Source: Ferroacidibacillus organovorans (GTDB lineage Bacteria; Bacillota; Bacilli; Alicyclobacillales; SLC66). From it: a stretch of DNA of 64,000 nucleotides. This document shows positions 51,646 to 60,983 of the stretch, piece by piece. The stretch lies in the NCBI RefSeq assembly GCF_001642725.1, contig NZ_LSUQ01000009.1, positions 25,042-89,041 of the forward strand, in the 5' to 3' direction. Below the pieces are notes generated by a model that ran no database searches, was not told the DNA's origin, and saw only the letters and a program-made list of their open reading frames with translations. The translations under genes were made by a program, and so were the position numbers. Numbering within the stretch: position 1 is the stretch's first letter; each line of letters starts with the position of its first letter.

Positions 51646-53277
51646 ATGACAAAGAAGCACTGGAGTATCACCTTAGCGGCAACGCTCGCATCTTCATCTC
51701 TTTTGTATGGAAACTTGTTCACGACAGTCGCTGCGCACGCTGCGACACCTGCCAGCCAAGGTACGATCATCGACGGGCTCTTTGAAGAGCCAGCCAACCT
51801 CAATCCGATTCTTGGCCCAGATCAAACCTTCTCAAACATCGTCGAGACGACCATGTTTAGCAACCTTTTTACGGTGACACCACAAAATCAACTCCTTCCG
51901 AATCTCGCGACCGTCGTGCCGACGACCACAAACGGGGGAATTTCTAAAAACGGTCTCACTTACACCTTCCATCTAAAGCCAAACGCCAAATGGTCGAATG
52001 GACAACCGGTTACCTCTAAAGACGTATGGATCACATATAAAATCATCACGAATCCACTCGTCAACGCAGTCTCCACACTCGGATGGACAGACGTCGCGAG
52101 CTTTCAAACGGTCAATGCAAAAACGTTTGTCATCCATCTGAAAAAGCCTGATCCTTCTTTTATCGACAACGTATTCTCCGGGAATCTGCCAGGGATTCTT
52201 CCTTACAGTGTCTTTGGTAAAATGTCTCCAAAAAATGTCAATACGGCAACGTTTAACCATGCGCCTACCGTATCCGATGGCCCCTTTAAATTTGTATCGT
52301 GGGTACCCGGCGCTTCAATCACTGTGACAGCCAACCCCTATTGGTACGGGCCAAAGCCAAAATCCAAAGAGATCCTTTTCAAAATCATTCCCAGCCAAGA
52401 TACGCTTTTGACAAATGCGCAAGCACATGCACTCAACGTCTGGTATTTTGATCCGATTGAGGCTGTGCCGCAAATCCAAGCGATCCCCGGGGCGACCCTT
52501 CACTTTGCGAATCAGCCCTCCTTTGAAATGGCTGTCGTCAATGTGAAAAATCCAATCCTGGCTAACGTCAAAGTGCGACAAGCGCTGGAAATGGCAATCA
52601 ATCGCCAAGCGATCGTACAGGACATCTGGAAAGGGCACGCGAAACTCCTCGCGGCAGACCAGCCTGCGATGGCGTGGTCGTACAACCCAAATCTGAAACC
52701 CTATCCGTACAACCCAACCGAGTCGAAAAAGCTTCTTGCCCAAGCCGGTTGGAAAATGGGAGCGAATGGGTATCTCCAGAAGAACGGAAAAACGTTTACG
52801 CTAGTCTACTCAACGACTGCTGGGAATGCCTATCGTGAGGCAACGGAGCGGCTTTTACAATTTTGGTTGAAGCAAGTCGGCATCCAACTGGTCATTCGCA
52901 ATTACCCAGCCAATGAATTTTTCGGTACGGTCCTCCCTTCTGGAAAGGGCTGGGATCTTGGGGAATTTGAATACGGGGATAGCACAGACCCCACCTTTGG
53001 TCCCTACCAACTCTTCACCTCAATGGGTGCTCAGAATTTTGGCCAATACAACAATCCGCAAGTAGACAAACTGTTTGCACAGCAGTCTGTACTAACATCA
53101 CTCGCTCAGCGCAAAGCGATCATGAATAAAGTGGAAACGATCTTCCATCAACAATTGCCAGCACTCTGGTATTACGCGCCGCAGCAGATCGATACGACGA
53201 TCGGGATGACTGGATACGTTCCCAATCCATGGAGCGTCGATACGTGGAATTGTTATGATTGGGCATTGACGAAATAA
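51646..53277 (+). CDS. Peptide ABC transporter solute-binding protein (family 5)
   Basis: The 543-residue protein has a Sec signal (SITLAATLASSSLLYGNLFTTVAAHA) ending without a lipobox Cys, unusual for a Gram-positive binding protein. The DppA/OppA fold is visible: GLTYTFHLKPNAKWSNGQPVTSKDV, VRQALEMAINRQAIVQDIW and YNNPQVDKLFAQQ. ATG 51646 follows GGGGGGTTCACAA; ATG 51616 is less well placed. A terminator at 53302 ends the operon, so no ATPase gene follows. Confidence 0.92.
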   Translation: MTKKHWSITLAATLASSSLLYGNLFTTVAAHAATPASQGTIIDGLFEEPANLNPILGPDQTFSNIVETTMFSNLFTVTPQNQLLPNLATVVPTTTNGGISKNGLTYTFHLKPNAKWSNGQPVTSKDVWITYKIITNPLVNAVSTLGWTDVASFQTVNAKTFVIHLKKPDPSFIDNVFSGNLPGILPYSVFGKMSPKNVNTATFNHAPTVSDGPFKFVSWVPGASITVTANPYWYGPKPKSKEILFKIIPSQDTLLTNAQAHALNVWYFDPIEAVPQIQAIPGATLHFANQPSFEMAVVNVKNPILANVKVRQALEMAINRQAIVQDIWKGHAKLLAADQPAMAWSYNPNLKPYPYNPTESKKLLAQAGWKMGANGYLQKNGKTFTLVYSTTAGNAYREATERLLQFWLKQVGIQLVIRNYPANEFFGTVLPSGKGWDLGEFEYGDSTDPTFGPYQLFTSMGAQNFGQYNNPQVDKLFAQQSVLTSLAQRKAIMNKVETIFHQQLPALWYYAPQQIDTTIGMTGYVPNPWSVDTWNCYDWALTK

Positions 53278-53301
53278 AATAAGCAAAATCAATCACTCCA
53301 C

Positions 53302-53349
53302 AAAAGCGGCCCGAAACGAGAGGAATTACCCTCCGTGTCGGGCCGCTTT
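53302..53349 (+). terminator. Terminator of the peptide transporter operon
   Basis: AAAGCGGCCCGA pairs with TCGGGCCGCTTT in a perfect 12-base stem around a purine-rich loop, ending in TTTCC. It lies 25 bases after the binding protein stop codon. Confidence 0.88.
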
Positions 53350-53433
53350 CCATGCTCGAAGACATACTTTCAGGCGCACACTTCATAAGATCAAAACACG
53401 GGACAGATCAACATCCGCAGGAGTTGAAGGATC

Positions 53434-53961
53434 GTGAAGCGAGCAAATCAATTTGGGAATAAACGCGAGCACCGCTTGGCATTTTCTATGATATCCCTAT
53501 TCGCAGTCATCGCTTTGGTCATTTTTCTTATTGCCAACACAATCTTTGCGCTCAACCCGTTCCAAACGGGAAATCCACTCAATTCAGAAGTAACTGTCGG
53601 TGAGCGGGTGATCGGAGACTGGCAATACAACGGTGAGAATCAACAAGGTCAACTGGTTTTTTACAATGGCTACCAGACGGTGACCATGCCAGGCAACTCA
53701 AAGACTTTCGCCGCAGACGGAGAATACGTGAACATCGTTTCTCACACCCACGATACGCTCACGTATGAAACTGCGCTTAATTCAGAACTCATCAGCTTCA
53801 AATCTATCGCAGCAATCATCATTCTCCTAGCGCTTCTGATCACACTGCCGTTTATGATCAACCGTTTCAATAACCGGTCAGGGCAGCGCCAAGGAGGTAT
53901 CAAGCGAAAAAAGAGCAGCACAAGTCATTTTCACGCTGTTCGTCACAAACGTTCACGCTGA
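53434..53961 (+). CDS. Two-span membrane protein of unknown function
   Basis: The 175-residue protein has an N-terminal span (MISLFAVIALVIFLIANTIF), an outside region of about 80 residues with beta-type pattern (VIGDWQYNGENQQGQLVFYNG, YVNIVSHTHDTLTYETAL), a second span (SIAAIIILLALLITLPFMI) and a strongly basic tail (RQGGIKRKKSS, RHKRSR). It starts at GTG 53434 behind AGGAGTTGAAGGATC. Family not recognised; it is not obviously part of the neighbouring operons. Confidence 0.7.
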   Translation: MKRANQFGNKREHRLAFSMISLFAVIALVIFLIANTIFALNPFQTGNPLNSEVTVGERVIGDWQYNGENQQGQLVFYNGYQTVTMPGNSKTFAADGEYVNIVSHTHDTLTYETALNSELISFKSIAAIIILLALLITLPFMINRFNNRSGQRQGGIKRKKSSTSHFHAVRHKRSR

Positions 53962-54089
53962 TTGGATCATGATCATTGAGAATTTAAAGCACGATCCGCG
54001 AGAGAGCGAATTCCAGATGCCTTACGAAAAGAGAATTCACGGTACAACTTCAACCTACAGCCACGCACATTTCGCTGCTGTGTATTTTG

Positions 54090-54767
54090 TCACATGCATC
54101 GCAAGCGCTCAAGATCAAAGATCCACTCATCGCGATTTCCAAGAATCACCCCTTCTCGACGCAGCTCATTCCACACGCGATTGACGGATTCGCGCGTCAT
54201 TCCAATCATGTGCGCGATTTCCTCGTGCGTCATTTGCAGTTTGACATGAATGCCCTTCTCACTAGATTGACCGTGCTCCTCACAAGCGTGGCGGATAAAC
54301 GCATAGACGCGTTGTCGAGTATCTGTCGTAGCCAGTTCCTGCAATTTAGTCTGCAGTATGAGGATCTGCTCTCCCATCACGCGCATTACCTTACGCATGA
54401 TTTCTGGATGATCCATTAACAGTGCATCAAAGTGTACCCTCTTGATATAGAGGAGATCGCTCTCACCAAGACTCTGCGCAGTTCCTGGATAAGGATCATC
54501 GCGAAAGAACCCGACATGCGGAAACATCTGACCTGAGCCGAGAACATTGACAATATGTTCTCTTCCTTCATCATCCACTTTAAAAACTTTAATTAATCCG
54601 CGCTGAAGAAAGAATACCGCTTCCCGGTCGTCCCCCTCCATAAAGAGAATCTCTCCGCGGTGGAAATGTCGCTCTTTGGCAAGATGCACGATTTTGTTCA
54701 ATTCGTCTTCTGTCAATCCTTGAAAGAGCACAATTTCTTTTATTACGTTCAATCCGGGTTTTGTCAT
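54090..54767 (-). CDS. CRP/FNR family transcriptional regulator
   Basis: The 225-residue protein has a cyclic-nucleotide-binding-like beta roll (KERHFHRGEILFMEGDDREAVFFLQRGLIKVFKVDDEGREHIVNVLGSGQMF). The C-terminal HTH is MTHEEIAHMIGMTRESVNRVWNELRREGVI. No FNR-type cysteine cluster is present, so it may sense a small effector. ATG 54767 follows GGGGAGCGG; the frame opens at 54821. It is divergent from the dioxygenase at 54982 and may regulate it. The N-terminus is well preserved. Confidence 0.88.
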   Translation of the reverse strand: MTKPGLNVIKEIVLFQGLTEDELNKIVHLAKERHFHRGEILFMEGDDREAVFFLQRGLIKVFKVDDEGREHIVNVLGSGQMFPHVGFFRDDPYPGTAQSLGESDLLYIKRVHFDALLMDHPEIMRKVMRVMGEQILILQTKLQELATTDTRQRVYAFIRHACEEHGQSSEKGIHVKLQMTHEEIAHMIGMTRESVNRVWNELRREGVILGNRDEWIFDLERLRCM

Positions 54768-54981
54768 TCGCGACCGCTCCCCAATAGGATTCTTTTCCAT
54801 CCATTGTATCCTGAACACCATGCCATGGTTTGGCGCGCTGATTTGTGCGTTTTATCATCAACACTTACAAATATTCGTTTACTATGTTATTATAAGTATT
54901 GTTTAATCAAGAATGAAGCAAGCTACAGGATGTTTTCAAACGAAAACAGGGCTTTCATTTGTTTTAAAGGAGGTTATTTCA

Positions 54982-55938
54982 TTGAATTTGAAAGGAATCC
55001 ATCATCTTACCGCAGTTACAGCAAACGTTCGCGAAAATTATGCATTCTATACGTCTGTTCTCGGTTTACGATTGGTAAAACGAAGCGTAAACCAAGATGA
55101 CGTCAGCGCGTATCACCTTTTTTATAGCGGTGACAAGGTCGGCTCACCTGGGAATGATTTAACATTTTTTGATTGGAATGTCCCCCGCGAACAACGAGGT
55201 ACACAAAGCATCATTCGCACAGGACTGCGCGTTTCAGGCGCGGACGCAGTACAGTGGTGGCACGAGTGGCTCACCGAAAAAAAAGTAGACCACGAAGCGC
55301 CTCAGGAAATTGACGGTCGCAACACGATCCTCTTTGAAGATTTCGAAGGGCAACGTCTCGCCATCATCGGTGACAATGCAGCGAGCGACCCCCATCAGGC
55401 CTGGGAGAAGAGCGTGGTGCCTTCTGCCTGCCAAATTCTTGGCCAAGGACCTATCATCTTGAGCGTCCCCGATCTTCACAATACCGATCGCGTACTCACA
55501 AACGTTCTCAACATGCGCCAAGTTCGTAGCTATTCGCTGCCTGATCGCCAGACGGATCGAGTTTATGTCTATGAGATGGGGGACGGCGGAGCACGTGCAG
55601 AACTCCATATCGCGGTGCAACCTGATCTAAAACCTGCACGATCTGGCGCAGGAAGTGTTCACCACGTCGCCTTTCGGACGCCTACCTTTGAAGAGTACCA
55701 CCAGTGGACAGAGCGACTGAAGCAGTTCCGCATTCCAAACAGTGGCGAGGTGGATCGTTTCTGGTTCCGCAGTCTCTATTTTCGCGAACCGAATGGCATT
55801 CTTTTTGAAATCGCCACGGATGAGCCGGGATTCGGGATCGACGAACCGCTTGAGTCACTCGGTGAATCCGTCGTGCTTCCACCCTTTCTTGAAGCGCACC
55901 GCGCAACCATTGTAGCCAATCTAAAACCTCTCAAGTAA
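54982..55938 (+). CDS. Ring-cleaving dioxygenase (VOC family, MhqO-like)
   Basis: The 318-residue protein has two pairs of VOC modules. It starts LKGIHHLTAVTANVRENYAFYTSVLGLRLVKRSVNQDD, with His in HH metal site, and GAGSVHHVAFRTPTFEEYHQWTERL and GILFEIATDEPGF in the second half. It matches the Bacillus MhqA/MhqO-type extradiol dioxygenases of quinone stress. TTG 54982 has AAGGAGG 8 bases upstream; longer frames to 54913 have no support. It is followed by a strong terminator. Confidence 0.9.
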   Translation: MNLKGIHHLTAVTANVRENYAFYTSVLGLRLVKRSVNQDDVSAYHLFYSGDKVGSPGNDLTFFDWNVPREQRGTQSIIRTGLRVSGADAVQWWHEWLTEKKVDHEAPQEIDGRNTILFEDFEGQRLAIIGDNAASDPHQAWEKSVVPSACQILGQGPIILSVPDLHNTDRVLTNVLNMRQVRSYSLPDRQTDRVYVYEMGDGGARAELHIAVQPDLKPARSGAGSVHHVAFRTPTFEEYHQWTERLKQFRIPNSGEVDRFWFRSLYFREPNGILFEIATDEPGFGIDEPLESLGESVVLPPFLEAHRATIVANLKPLK

Positions 55939-55942
55939 CGTG

Positions 55943-55984
55943 AATGAGCGTGAGCATCTGCGGATCTTCACGCTCATTTTTTTC
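55943..55984 (+). terminator. Terminator after the ring-cleaving dioxygenase
   Basis: AATGAGCGTGA and TCACGCTCATT form an 11-base stem around GCATCTGCGGATCT, followed by a run of seven T. It lies directly after the dioxygenase stop and ends just before the convergent PHP gene. Confidence 0.9.
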
Positions 55985-55990
55985 TGCTCA

Positions 55991-56740
55991 TCAAATTTTC
56001 GCAAGTTCCCAAATCAACTGCGCATTCTCTGCGCAGCGATCCGCCTGTTCTTTAAAGTTCCACTCTTCACGAACACGCATAAACGCCTCTCGCAACCCTG
56101 GAGGACGAAGTGTCGTGCTGTGCGCGTCACTCGCGATGATGTGCGCTTTGCCCTCTTTGAGCCACCGTTTGGAGAGTTCCTCCGCGTGTGCGCCAAACCG
56201 ACCTAAAATAGAACCTGTGGTTAACTGCGTGTATACCCCTTCAGCTAACGCCTCATCAAGCAGCTCTGGCGAGGTGCGAAGCGCAATATACCGTTCTGGA
56301 TGCGCCAAGACAACCTGTATGCCTTCGTCTCGCAGCGCGCGAAGTGTGATAGCCGCATCCATCGGCCACTCATAAAATGAAAACTCAAGAAGTATCGCGC
56401 GCGGTTGATCTGCCGCCCCATACCCGATCGCTTGTCCGCTGCGAAGTCGCGTGAGATCATCTGTCGCTTTATCGCTCGTTTTGATAGCGTGATGAATTTC
56501 CATCGCGGGAAGAATCTCAAGGGGTATGTTTTCACGTTTGAGCGCTTCATTAAGTTTTATCGTTTTTTCTCTCGTGACGTTAGGATCAACATGGTACGAG
56601 TCTGTGAAACCGTGTGGCGTTGCAAACATCCGCGTCGTTCCTTCCGCCACCGCGATCCTCGCCATCATGAGCGATTCTTCCAATGTCTTCGCGCCGTCAT
56701 CGACGCCGTAAACGATATGAGCGTGACAATCGACATCCAT
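55991..56740 (-). CDS. PHP-type tyrosine-protein phosphatase (CpsB/YwqE family)
   Basis: The 249-residue protein begins MDVDCHAHIVYGVDDGAKTLEESL, the PHP metal-binding motif. It carries MFATPHGFTDSYH, LPAMEIHHAI and VVLAHPERYIAL. The C-terminal IIASDAHSTTLRPPGLREA gives the last metal ligands. Characterised relatives dephosphorylate tyrosine kinases of polysaccharide synthesis (YwqE, CpsB). No kinase or exopolysaccharide genes are adjacent. It starts at ATG 56740. Confidence 0.9.
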   Translation of the reverse strand: MDVDCHAHIVYGVDDGAKTLEESLMMARIAVAEGTTRMFATPHGFTDSYHVDPNVTREKTIKLNEALKRENIPLEILPAMEIHHAIKTSDKATDDLTRLRSGQAIGYGAADQPRAILLEFSFYEWPMDAAITLRALRDEGIQVVLAHPERYIALRTSPELLDEALAEGVYTQLTTGSILGRFGAHAEELSKRWLKEGKAHIIASDAHSTTLRPPGLREAFMRVREEWNFKEQADRCAENAQLIWELAKI

Positions 56741-56746
56741 GAAGGA

Positions 56747-57259
56747 TCATTCCCAACCTTTCGCTTCATTTCGGATTTTTAACATTTCTTCAATCTGCGC
56801 GAGGTGTCTAAGTTCGTGAAGCGCGATAAAATCGTACCATTGCCGGATGCTCAACACGCCAAACAGCGGGTGACGAAACCCGAGCTGATCCAATTCTTCA
56901 TCCGATGCTACAGAGAGATAGGTTTTATCAAGCAATTGCGTTGACGCCTGGAGCGTCTCTTTCGCTTGATCGAGCGTCCTCACGAGACCTTTGGGTGAGA
57001 GCGCCTCTGGCGCGGCGACTTTACGGCTGCGGTCAACCACGGCCTCAGCGAGCGATGGATGAACAGGAATATCGCGGAAGTTTTTGCTTTCCAGTTCTCT
57101 CGCCATCGCCCGTGCAATATGTTGCTCAACGACTGCCAAGTGTTCCAAAACAGACAGAATCGACCATCCGGCTGCATTTTCAACCTGTAAGTCATCTTCT
57201 CTGACGACACGCACCGTGTTCCAAAGCGTCTGACGCACTTCTTCGTGACGAGTCATCAT
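56747..57259 (-). CDS. DinB-fold protein
   Basis: About 170 residues: GWSILSVLEHLAVVEQHIARAM gives the first His and VLSIRQWYDFIALHELRHLAQIEEML the C-terminal pair. This is the third DinB-fold protein in the window, closest to the DinB_2 group. The start is ATG 57259 or 57256 behind GGGAGG. It ends 6 bases before the PHP gene and is in the same direction, so they may be cotranscribed. Substrate unknown. Confidence 0.82.
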   Translation of the reverse strand: MMTRHEEVRQTLWNTVRVVREDDLQVENAAGWSILSVLEHLAVVEQHIARAMARELESKNFRDIPVHPSLAEAVVDRSRKVAAPEALSPKGLVRTLDQAKETLQASTQLLDKTYLSVASDEELDQLGFRHPLFGVLSIRQWYDFIALHELRHLAQIEEMLKIRNEAKGWE

Positions 57260-57310
57260 AGAGCCTCCCAGGCAACCCATTTCTTCTTTTTCATTTCATC
57301 ATACACTTTA

Positions 57311-58570
57311 TCAACTGTACTGGGCGACGATTCGCTTGCGGCGGTGGACGAATTGATCAGCCGACATGGCGGCGATTGCCCCGTCCGCCGCCGCCACAAC
57401 CGCCTGTTTCACAGGCGTTCGTCGCGCGTCTCCACCCGCGAAAATTCCGGGAACAGAGGTGTGTAAAACATCATTGACAACGATATACCCATCATCGTCC
57501 AGATCAACAACGCCTGCCAAAAAATCTGTGCCAGGGCGATTGCCCGAGAGATAGATAAAGACGCCATCCACCATCATCGTGGCTTCTCCATCGGGCCCTT
57601 TTACAACAATTCCCTCAAAGCGATCCTCGCCGAGCACCTCGCGAAGTTGGTGATTCGGGTGAATCTCAACGTGTTCAAGATCCGCCATCTCAACTGGATC
57701 GACGTCTGGTCCAAATTGTTTGCCAAGCAAAAAAACGTGAACCTTCTTTGCAAAGCGGGAAAGCGTAAGCGCATCCTCCGCTGCTTCCCCGTTGTCGCCA
57801 AACACAGCGACCGTCTTCCCCTCAAAAAAAGCCGCGTCACACGTCGCGCAATAACTCACGCCGCGCCCTTCAAAACGCTCTTCACCTTTCACTTTTGCGA
57901 CGCGCCCGCGCGAACCGACCGCGACAAAGAGTGACTTTGTGTGGATAGACCCATCTGGCAGATGAACAGAATGTGTCTCTGTCCCTACTTCAACACCCGT
58001 GATGTGCGAACGCACAAACTGCGCGCCAAACTGCTTCGCCTGCTCGCGCATAAGTGTGAGCAACTCAAGCCCTGTGACTTCTCCGAGCACGCCCGGATAA
58101 TTTGCGATCTTGTGGGTTAGCGCGAGCGCGCCAGCCGTCGGGGCTTTATCGATCACCAACGTTTTCAAACGCCCACGTGCCGCATAGACGGCGGCTGAGG
58201 AACCGGCAGGACCGCCGCCGATGATTACAAGATCATACACTTCACGATACATCCCAGGTTCAAGCGATGAGAAAACTTCTTCCGCGTTCGTCTCCGCCTG
58301 CTCTTCATCCACGTCAACGCGCGTTTTAGCTTCAATCCCGAGTTCAGCCAACCTTTTTTTCATCGCATTTGGACGATAGCCGATCACCGGTTCACTGCCG
58401 AGAAATGTGACTGGAACCGAGTAGATTCCTTGCTGATGAAGGTCATCAAAGTACGCTACATTTTCTGTTACATTGCGCTCTTCATAGTGAAGTCCCCACG
58501 AGGTCAAGTCCGCCTTAATCTTCTTGCAATACTCACAACCCGTGCTAGAGTAGAGAACGATCTCCGCCAT
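57311..58570 (-). CDS. Glutaredoxin-thioredoxin reductase fusion
   Basis: Residues 1-80 are a glutaredoxin with YSSTGCEYCKKIKADL (CxxC), YSVPVTF and GYRPNAMKKRL. From about 108 on is a TrxB-like flavoenzyme: YDLVIIGGGPAGSSAAVYAARG binds FAD, VSYCATCDAAFF is the redox centre, and GIFAGGDARRTPVKQAVVAAADG the C-terminal FAD motif. The NADPH site is degenerate: VAVFGDNGEAAEDAL in place of GGGxxA, and no HRRxxxR motif. Electron donor is therefore uncertain. ATG 58570 follows AAAGGCGGTACACGT. Confidence 0.9.
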   Translation of the reverse strand: MAEIVLYSSTGCEYCKKIKADLTSWGLHYEERNVTENVAYFDDLHQQGIYSVPVTFLGSEPVIGYRPNAMKKRLAELGIEAKTRVDVDEEQAETNAEEVFSSLEPGMYREVYDLVIIGGGPAGSSAAVYAARGRLKTLVIDKAPTAGALALTHKIANYPGVLGEVTGLELLTLMREQAKQFGAQFVRSHITGVEVGTETHSVHLPDGSIHTKSLFVAVGSRGRVAKVKGEERFEGRGVSYCATCDAAFFEGKTVAVFGDNGEAAEDALTLSRFAKKVHVFLLGKQFGPDVDPVEMADLEHVEIHPNHQLREVLGEDRFEGIVVKGPDGEATMMVDGVFIYLSGNRPGTDFLAGVVDLDDDGYIVVNDVLHTSVPGIFAGGDARRTPVKQAVVAAADGAIAAMSADQFVHRRKRIVAQYS

Positions 58571-58668
58571 ACGTGTACCGCCTTTCAGTTGTGGAAATAA
58601 CCACAGCGGCAGAAGAGGATTTTCTGCCGCTGCGAAATCGTTCACGTCCACAGAATACTACGCGTGAA

Positions 58669-59583
58669 TCACGCCTGCGGCACCTGCCGCCTGTTCATGC
58701 GCGTGATAAGAACTGCGCACAAGCGGCCTGACTCAACGTGGCGAAATCCGCGCTTGATTCCCTCGTCCTTTAACGCCTTAAACTCTTCAGGCGCATAATA
58801 GCGCGCAACGCGCATATGTTTTCGCGTCGGTTGAAGGTACTGACCAATCGTCAAAATAGAGACATTGACCGCGCGCAAATCATCCATCGTCTCGAGAATC
58901 TCATCCCATGTCTCACCCACGCCGAGCATGATGCTCGACTTGGTGGGAATATCTTGGTTCATCTCGTATGCGCGGCCAAGCAGTTCAAGGGTTCGCTCAT
59001 AGGTCGCCTTTGAGCGAACGCGTGGCGACATGCGCTTGACCGTTTCCACATTGTGATTCAAAATTGCCGGTTTCGCGTCCATCACCGTCTGAAGCGACTC
59101 GCGATTCCCCATAAAATCAGGGATGAGCACCTCAATCGAGCATTCCGGGCGAGCTGTACGAATCGCCTCAATCGTTCTGGCGAAAACAAGCGCACCTCCA
59201 TCTTCGAGGTCATCGCGCGCGACCGATGTCACGACAACGTGACGCAGTCCCATCTGCACGACCGCATCCGCAACGCGCGCCGGTTCCTGTAGATCAAGCT
59301 CTGTTGGTTTGCCAGAGTGAACCGCACAAAAACGGCACGCCCGTGTACAAATGTCCCCGAGAATCATAAACGTCGCGGTGCGGTTCGACCAACACTCATA
59401 GATGTTTGGACAGCGCGCCTCTTCACACACCGTATGTAAGCGCTCGCCGCGCATGATTTTCTTTAATTCCTGAAAATCTCCTGAGGTTTGTAGCTGCACT
59501 TTCAACCATTCAGGCCGCCGCAGCATCGGTTCATCAACCTGCTCAGCGACTGCGCCTTTACGTAGGATTTCTCCGTCCGTCAC
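58669..59583 (-). CDS. lipA: Lipoyl synthase, C-terminus altered by an apparent frameshift
   Basis: LipA inserts two sulfurs into octanoyl groups on the E2 subunits. [13 protein letters not shown] binds the auxiliary [4Fe-4S] cluster and [10 protein letters not shown] the radical-SAM cluster. [19 protein letters not shown] and [18 protein letters not shown] follow. The conserved C-terminal RSSY is missing in the open frame, which ends [13 protein letters not shown]. Adding one base at about 58725 gives [15 protein letters not shown] and moves the stop to 58658. This is a sequence error or a real frameshift. It lies next to the E2 gene, its probable substrate. Confidence 0.9.
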   Translation of the reverse strand: MTDGEILRKGAVAEQVDEPMLRRPEWLKVQLQTSGDFQELKKIMRGERLHTVCEEARCPNIYECWSNRTATFMILGDICTRACRFCAVHSGKPTELDLQEPARVADAVVQMGLRHVVVTSVARDDLEDGGALVFARTIEAIRTARPECSIEVLIPDFMGNRESLQTVMDAKPAILNHNVETVKRMSPRVRSKATYERTLELLGRAYEMNQDIPTKSSIMLGVGETWDEILETMDDLRAVNVSILTIGQYLQPTRKHMRVARYYAPEEFKALKDEGIKRGFRHVESGRLCAVLITRMNRRQVPQA

Positions 59584-59610
59584 GGAAGCATCATCCTTTC
59601 AACACGCACA

Positions 59611-60945
59611 CTAAAAATCAGAATTCACCGTATACGCTTCTACACGTTGTTTGACCGATTTCATGAACTGACCCGCAATAAAACCATCCAAAACGCGATG
59701 ATCCAAGCTCATACATAAGTTTACCATGGAACGAATCGCAATACTATCGCCGTCACGGATCACAGGACGCTGCACGATCGATTCGACGGAGAGAATGGCT
59801 GCCTGCGGGGCATTGATGATGGGTTGCGATTGAATTGATCCAAAAGCGCCTGTGTTGTTCACAGTGAATGTGCCGCCTTTCACATCGTCAAGCGTGAGGC
59901 GATTAGACCTGGCACGCGCCGCGAGATCGGAAACGGCGTGAGCAAGACCCGCCACCGTCAACTGATCGGCATTGTGAATCACAGGAACGACGAGCGCGTC
60001 ACTCGTTGCAACCGCGATGGAGAGATGAATATCGCCCCTGACGAGAATCGCGTCATCCGTCCACTCACTGTTGACGAGCGGATACGCCTTGAGCGCTTCT
60101 GCAACCGCGCGCAAAAAGAAGGGAAAATAGGTGAGTTCAATCCCTTCGCGCTCGCGAAACGCCGCTTTGTGGCGCGCGCGCAACTGGTGCATCCCCGTGA
60201 CATCCGCCTCTACCATCATCCAGGCGTGCGGAATCTCGTGTTTGCTTTGCTTCATGCGTGTGGCGATCGTTCGCCGAATCGGTGTGATCGGCATGCTCAC
60301 ATCGCGTGTTCCAAGGAAACTTGACGCGCGTAGCGGCTGCGCAGGTGTCGATTGCGCGGACGCGTGAGGCTTCATTTCATTCGCATCCGACTTCGAGTCG
60401 TTGCGCGCCGCGCCAGCTACGTGTTCGCTTGGCCTGATGGCCAGTTCCGCATTCGAACCTTGAACACCTTTTTCCACCGCGAGAAGCACGTCTTTGCGTG
60501 TGATGCGCCCGCCTAGCCCCGTTCCGCGCAGCGTGTCGAGCGCCACATTTTTCTCCTGCGCCAAACGCAAAACTGCGGGAGAATAGCGACCACGCTGTTC
60601 AGCGTCTTGATCCAACGAGTGCACGTTCGCAGCGGCGTCCGGCACGGCACTCACAGCGGTCGCTTCACTGCTCTTTGTGACAGGGGGATCTTTGCGATCA
60701 CTGCTCTCTCCCGCCTCTCTGATGAGAGCGATCAGCGTTCCCACTGGAACCGTGTCATTCTCCTTAACGTAGATCTCTGTAAGGGTTCCGGCGACTTCCG
60801 AGGGAATCTCAGCGTTCACTTTATCCGTAATCACTTCTGCAATCGGCTCATAAAGTTCAACCGGGTCACCAATCTGCTTTAGCCAGCGCCCGATCGTACC
60901 TTCCGTAACACTCTCACCTAGCTTTGGCATGCGGATCTCAGCCAA
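59611..60945 (-). CDS. 2-oxoacid dehydrogenase E2 (dihydrolipoyl acyltransferase)
   Basis: The 444-residue E2 has an N-terminal lipoyl domain with the lipoylated Lys in AEVITDKVNAEIPSEVAG. A linker leads to a peripheral subunit-binding domain (YSPAVLRLAQEKNVALDTLRGTGLGGRITRKDVL). The acyltransferase core ends with SLDHRVLDGFIAGQFM, the active-site HxxxDG. Pyruvate or branched-chain oxoacids are the likely substrates. TTG start at 60945 behind GGAGGGTC. Confidence 0.93.
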   Translation of the reverse strand: MAEIRMPKLGESVTEGTIGRWLKQIGDPVELYEPIAEVITDKVNAEIPSEVAGTLTEIYVKENDTVPVGTLIALIREAGESSDRKDPPVTKSSEATAVSAVPDAAANVHSLDQDAEQRGRYSPAVLRLAQEKNVALDTLRGTGLGGRITRKDVLLAVEKGVQGSNAELAIRPSEHVAGAARNDSKSDANEMKPHASAQSTPAQPLRASSFLGTRDVSMPITPIRRTIATRMKQSKHEIPHAWMMVEADVTGMHQLRARHKAAFREREGIELTYFPFFLRAVAEALKAYPLVNSEWTDDAILVRGDIHLSIAVATSDALVVPVIHNADQLTVAGLAHAVSDLAARARSNRLTLDDVKGGTFTVNNTGAFGSIQSQPIINAPQAAILSVESIVQRPVIRDGDSIAIRSMVNLCMSLDHRVLDGFIAGQFMKSVKQRVEAYTVNSDF

Positions 60946-60983
60946 AAAAGACCCTCCTCTAAAAAGATGCGAAGCGTATCGAA

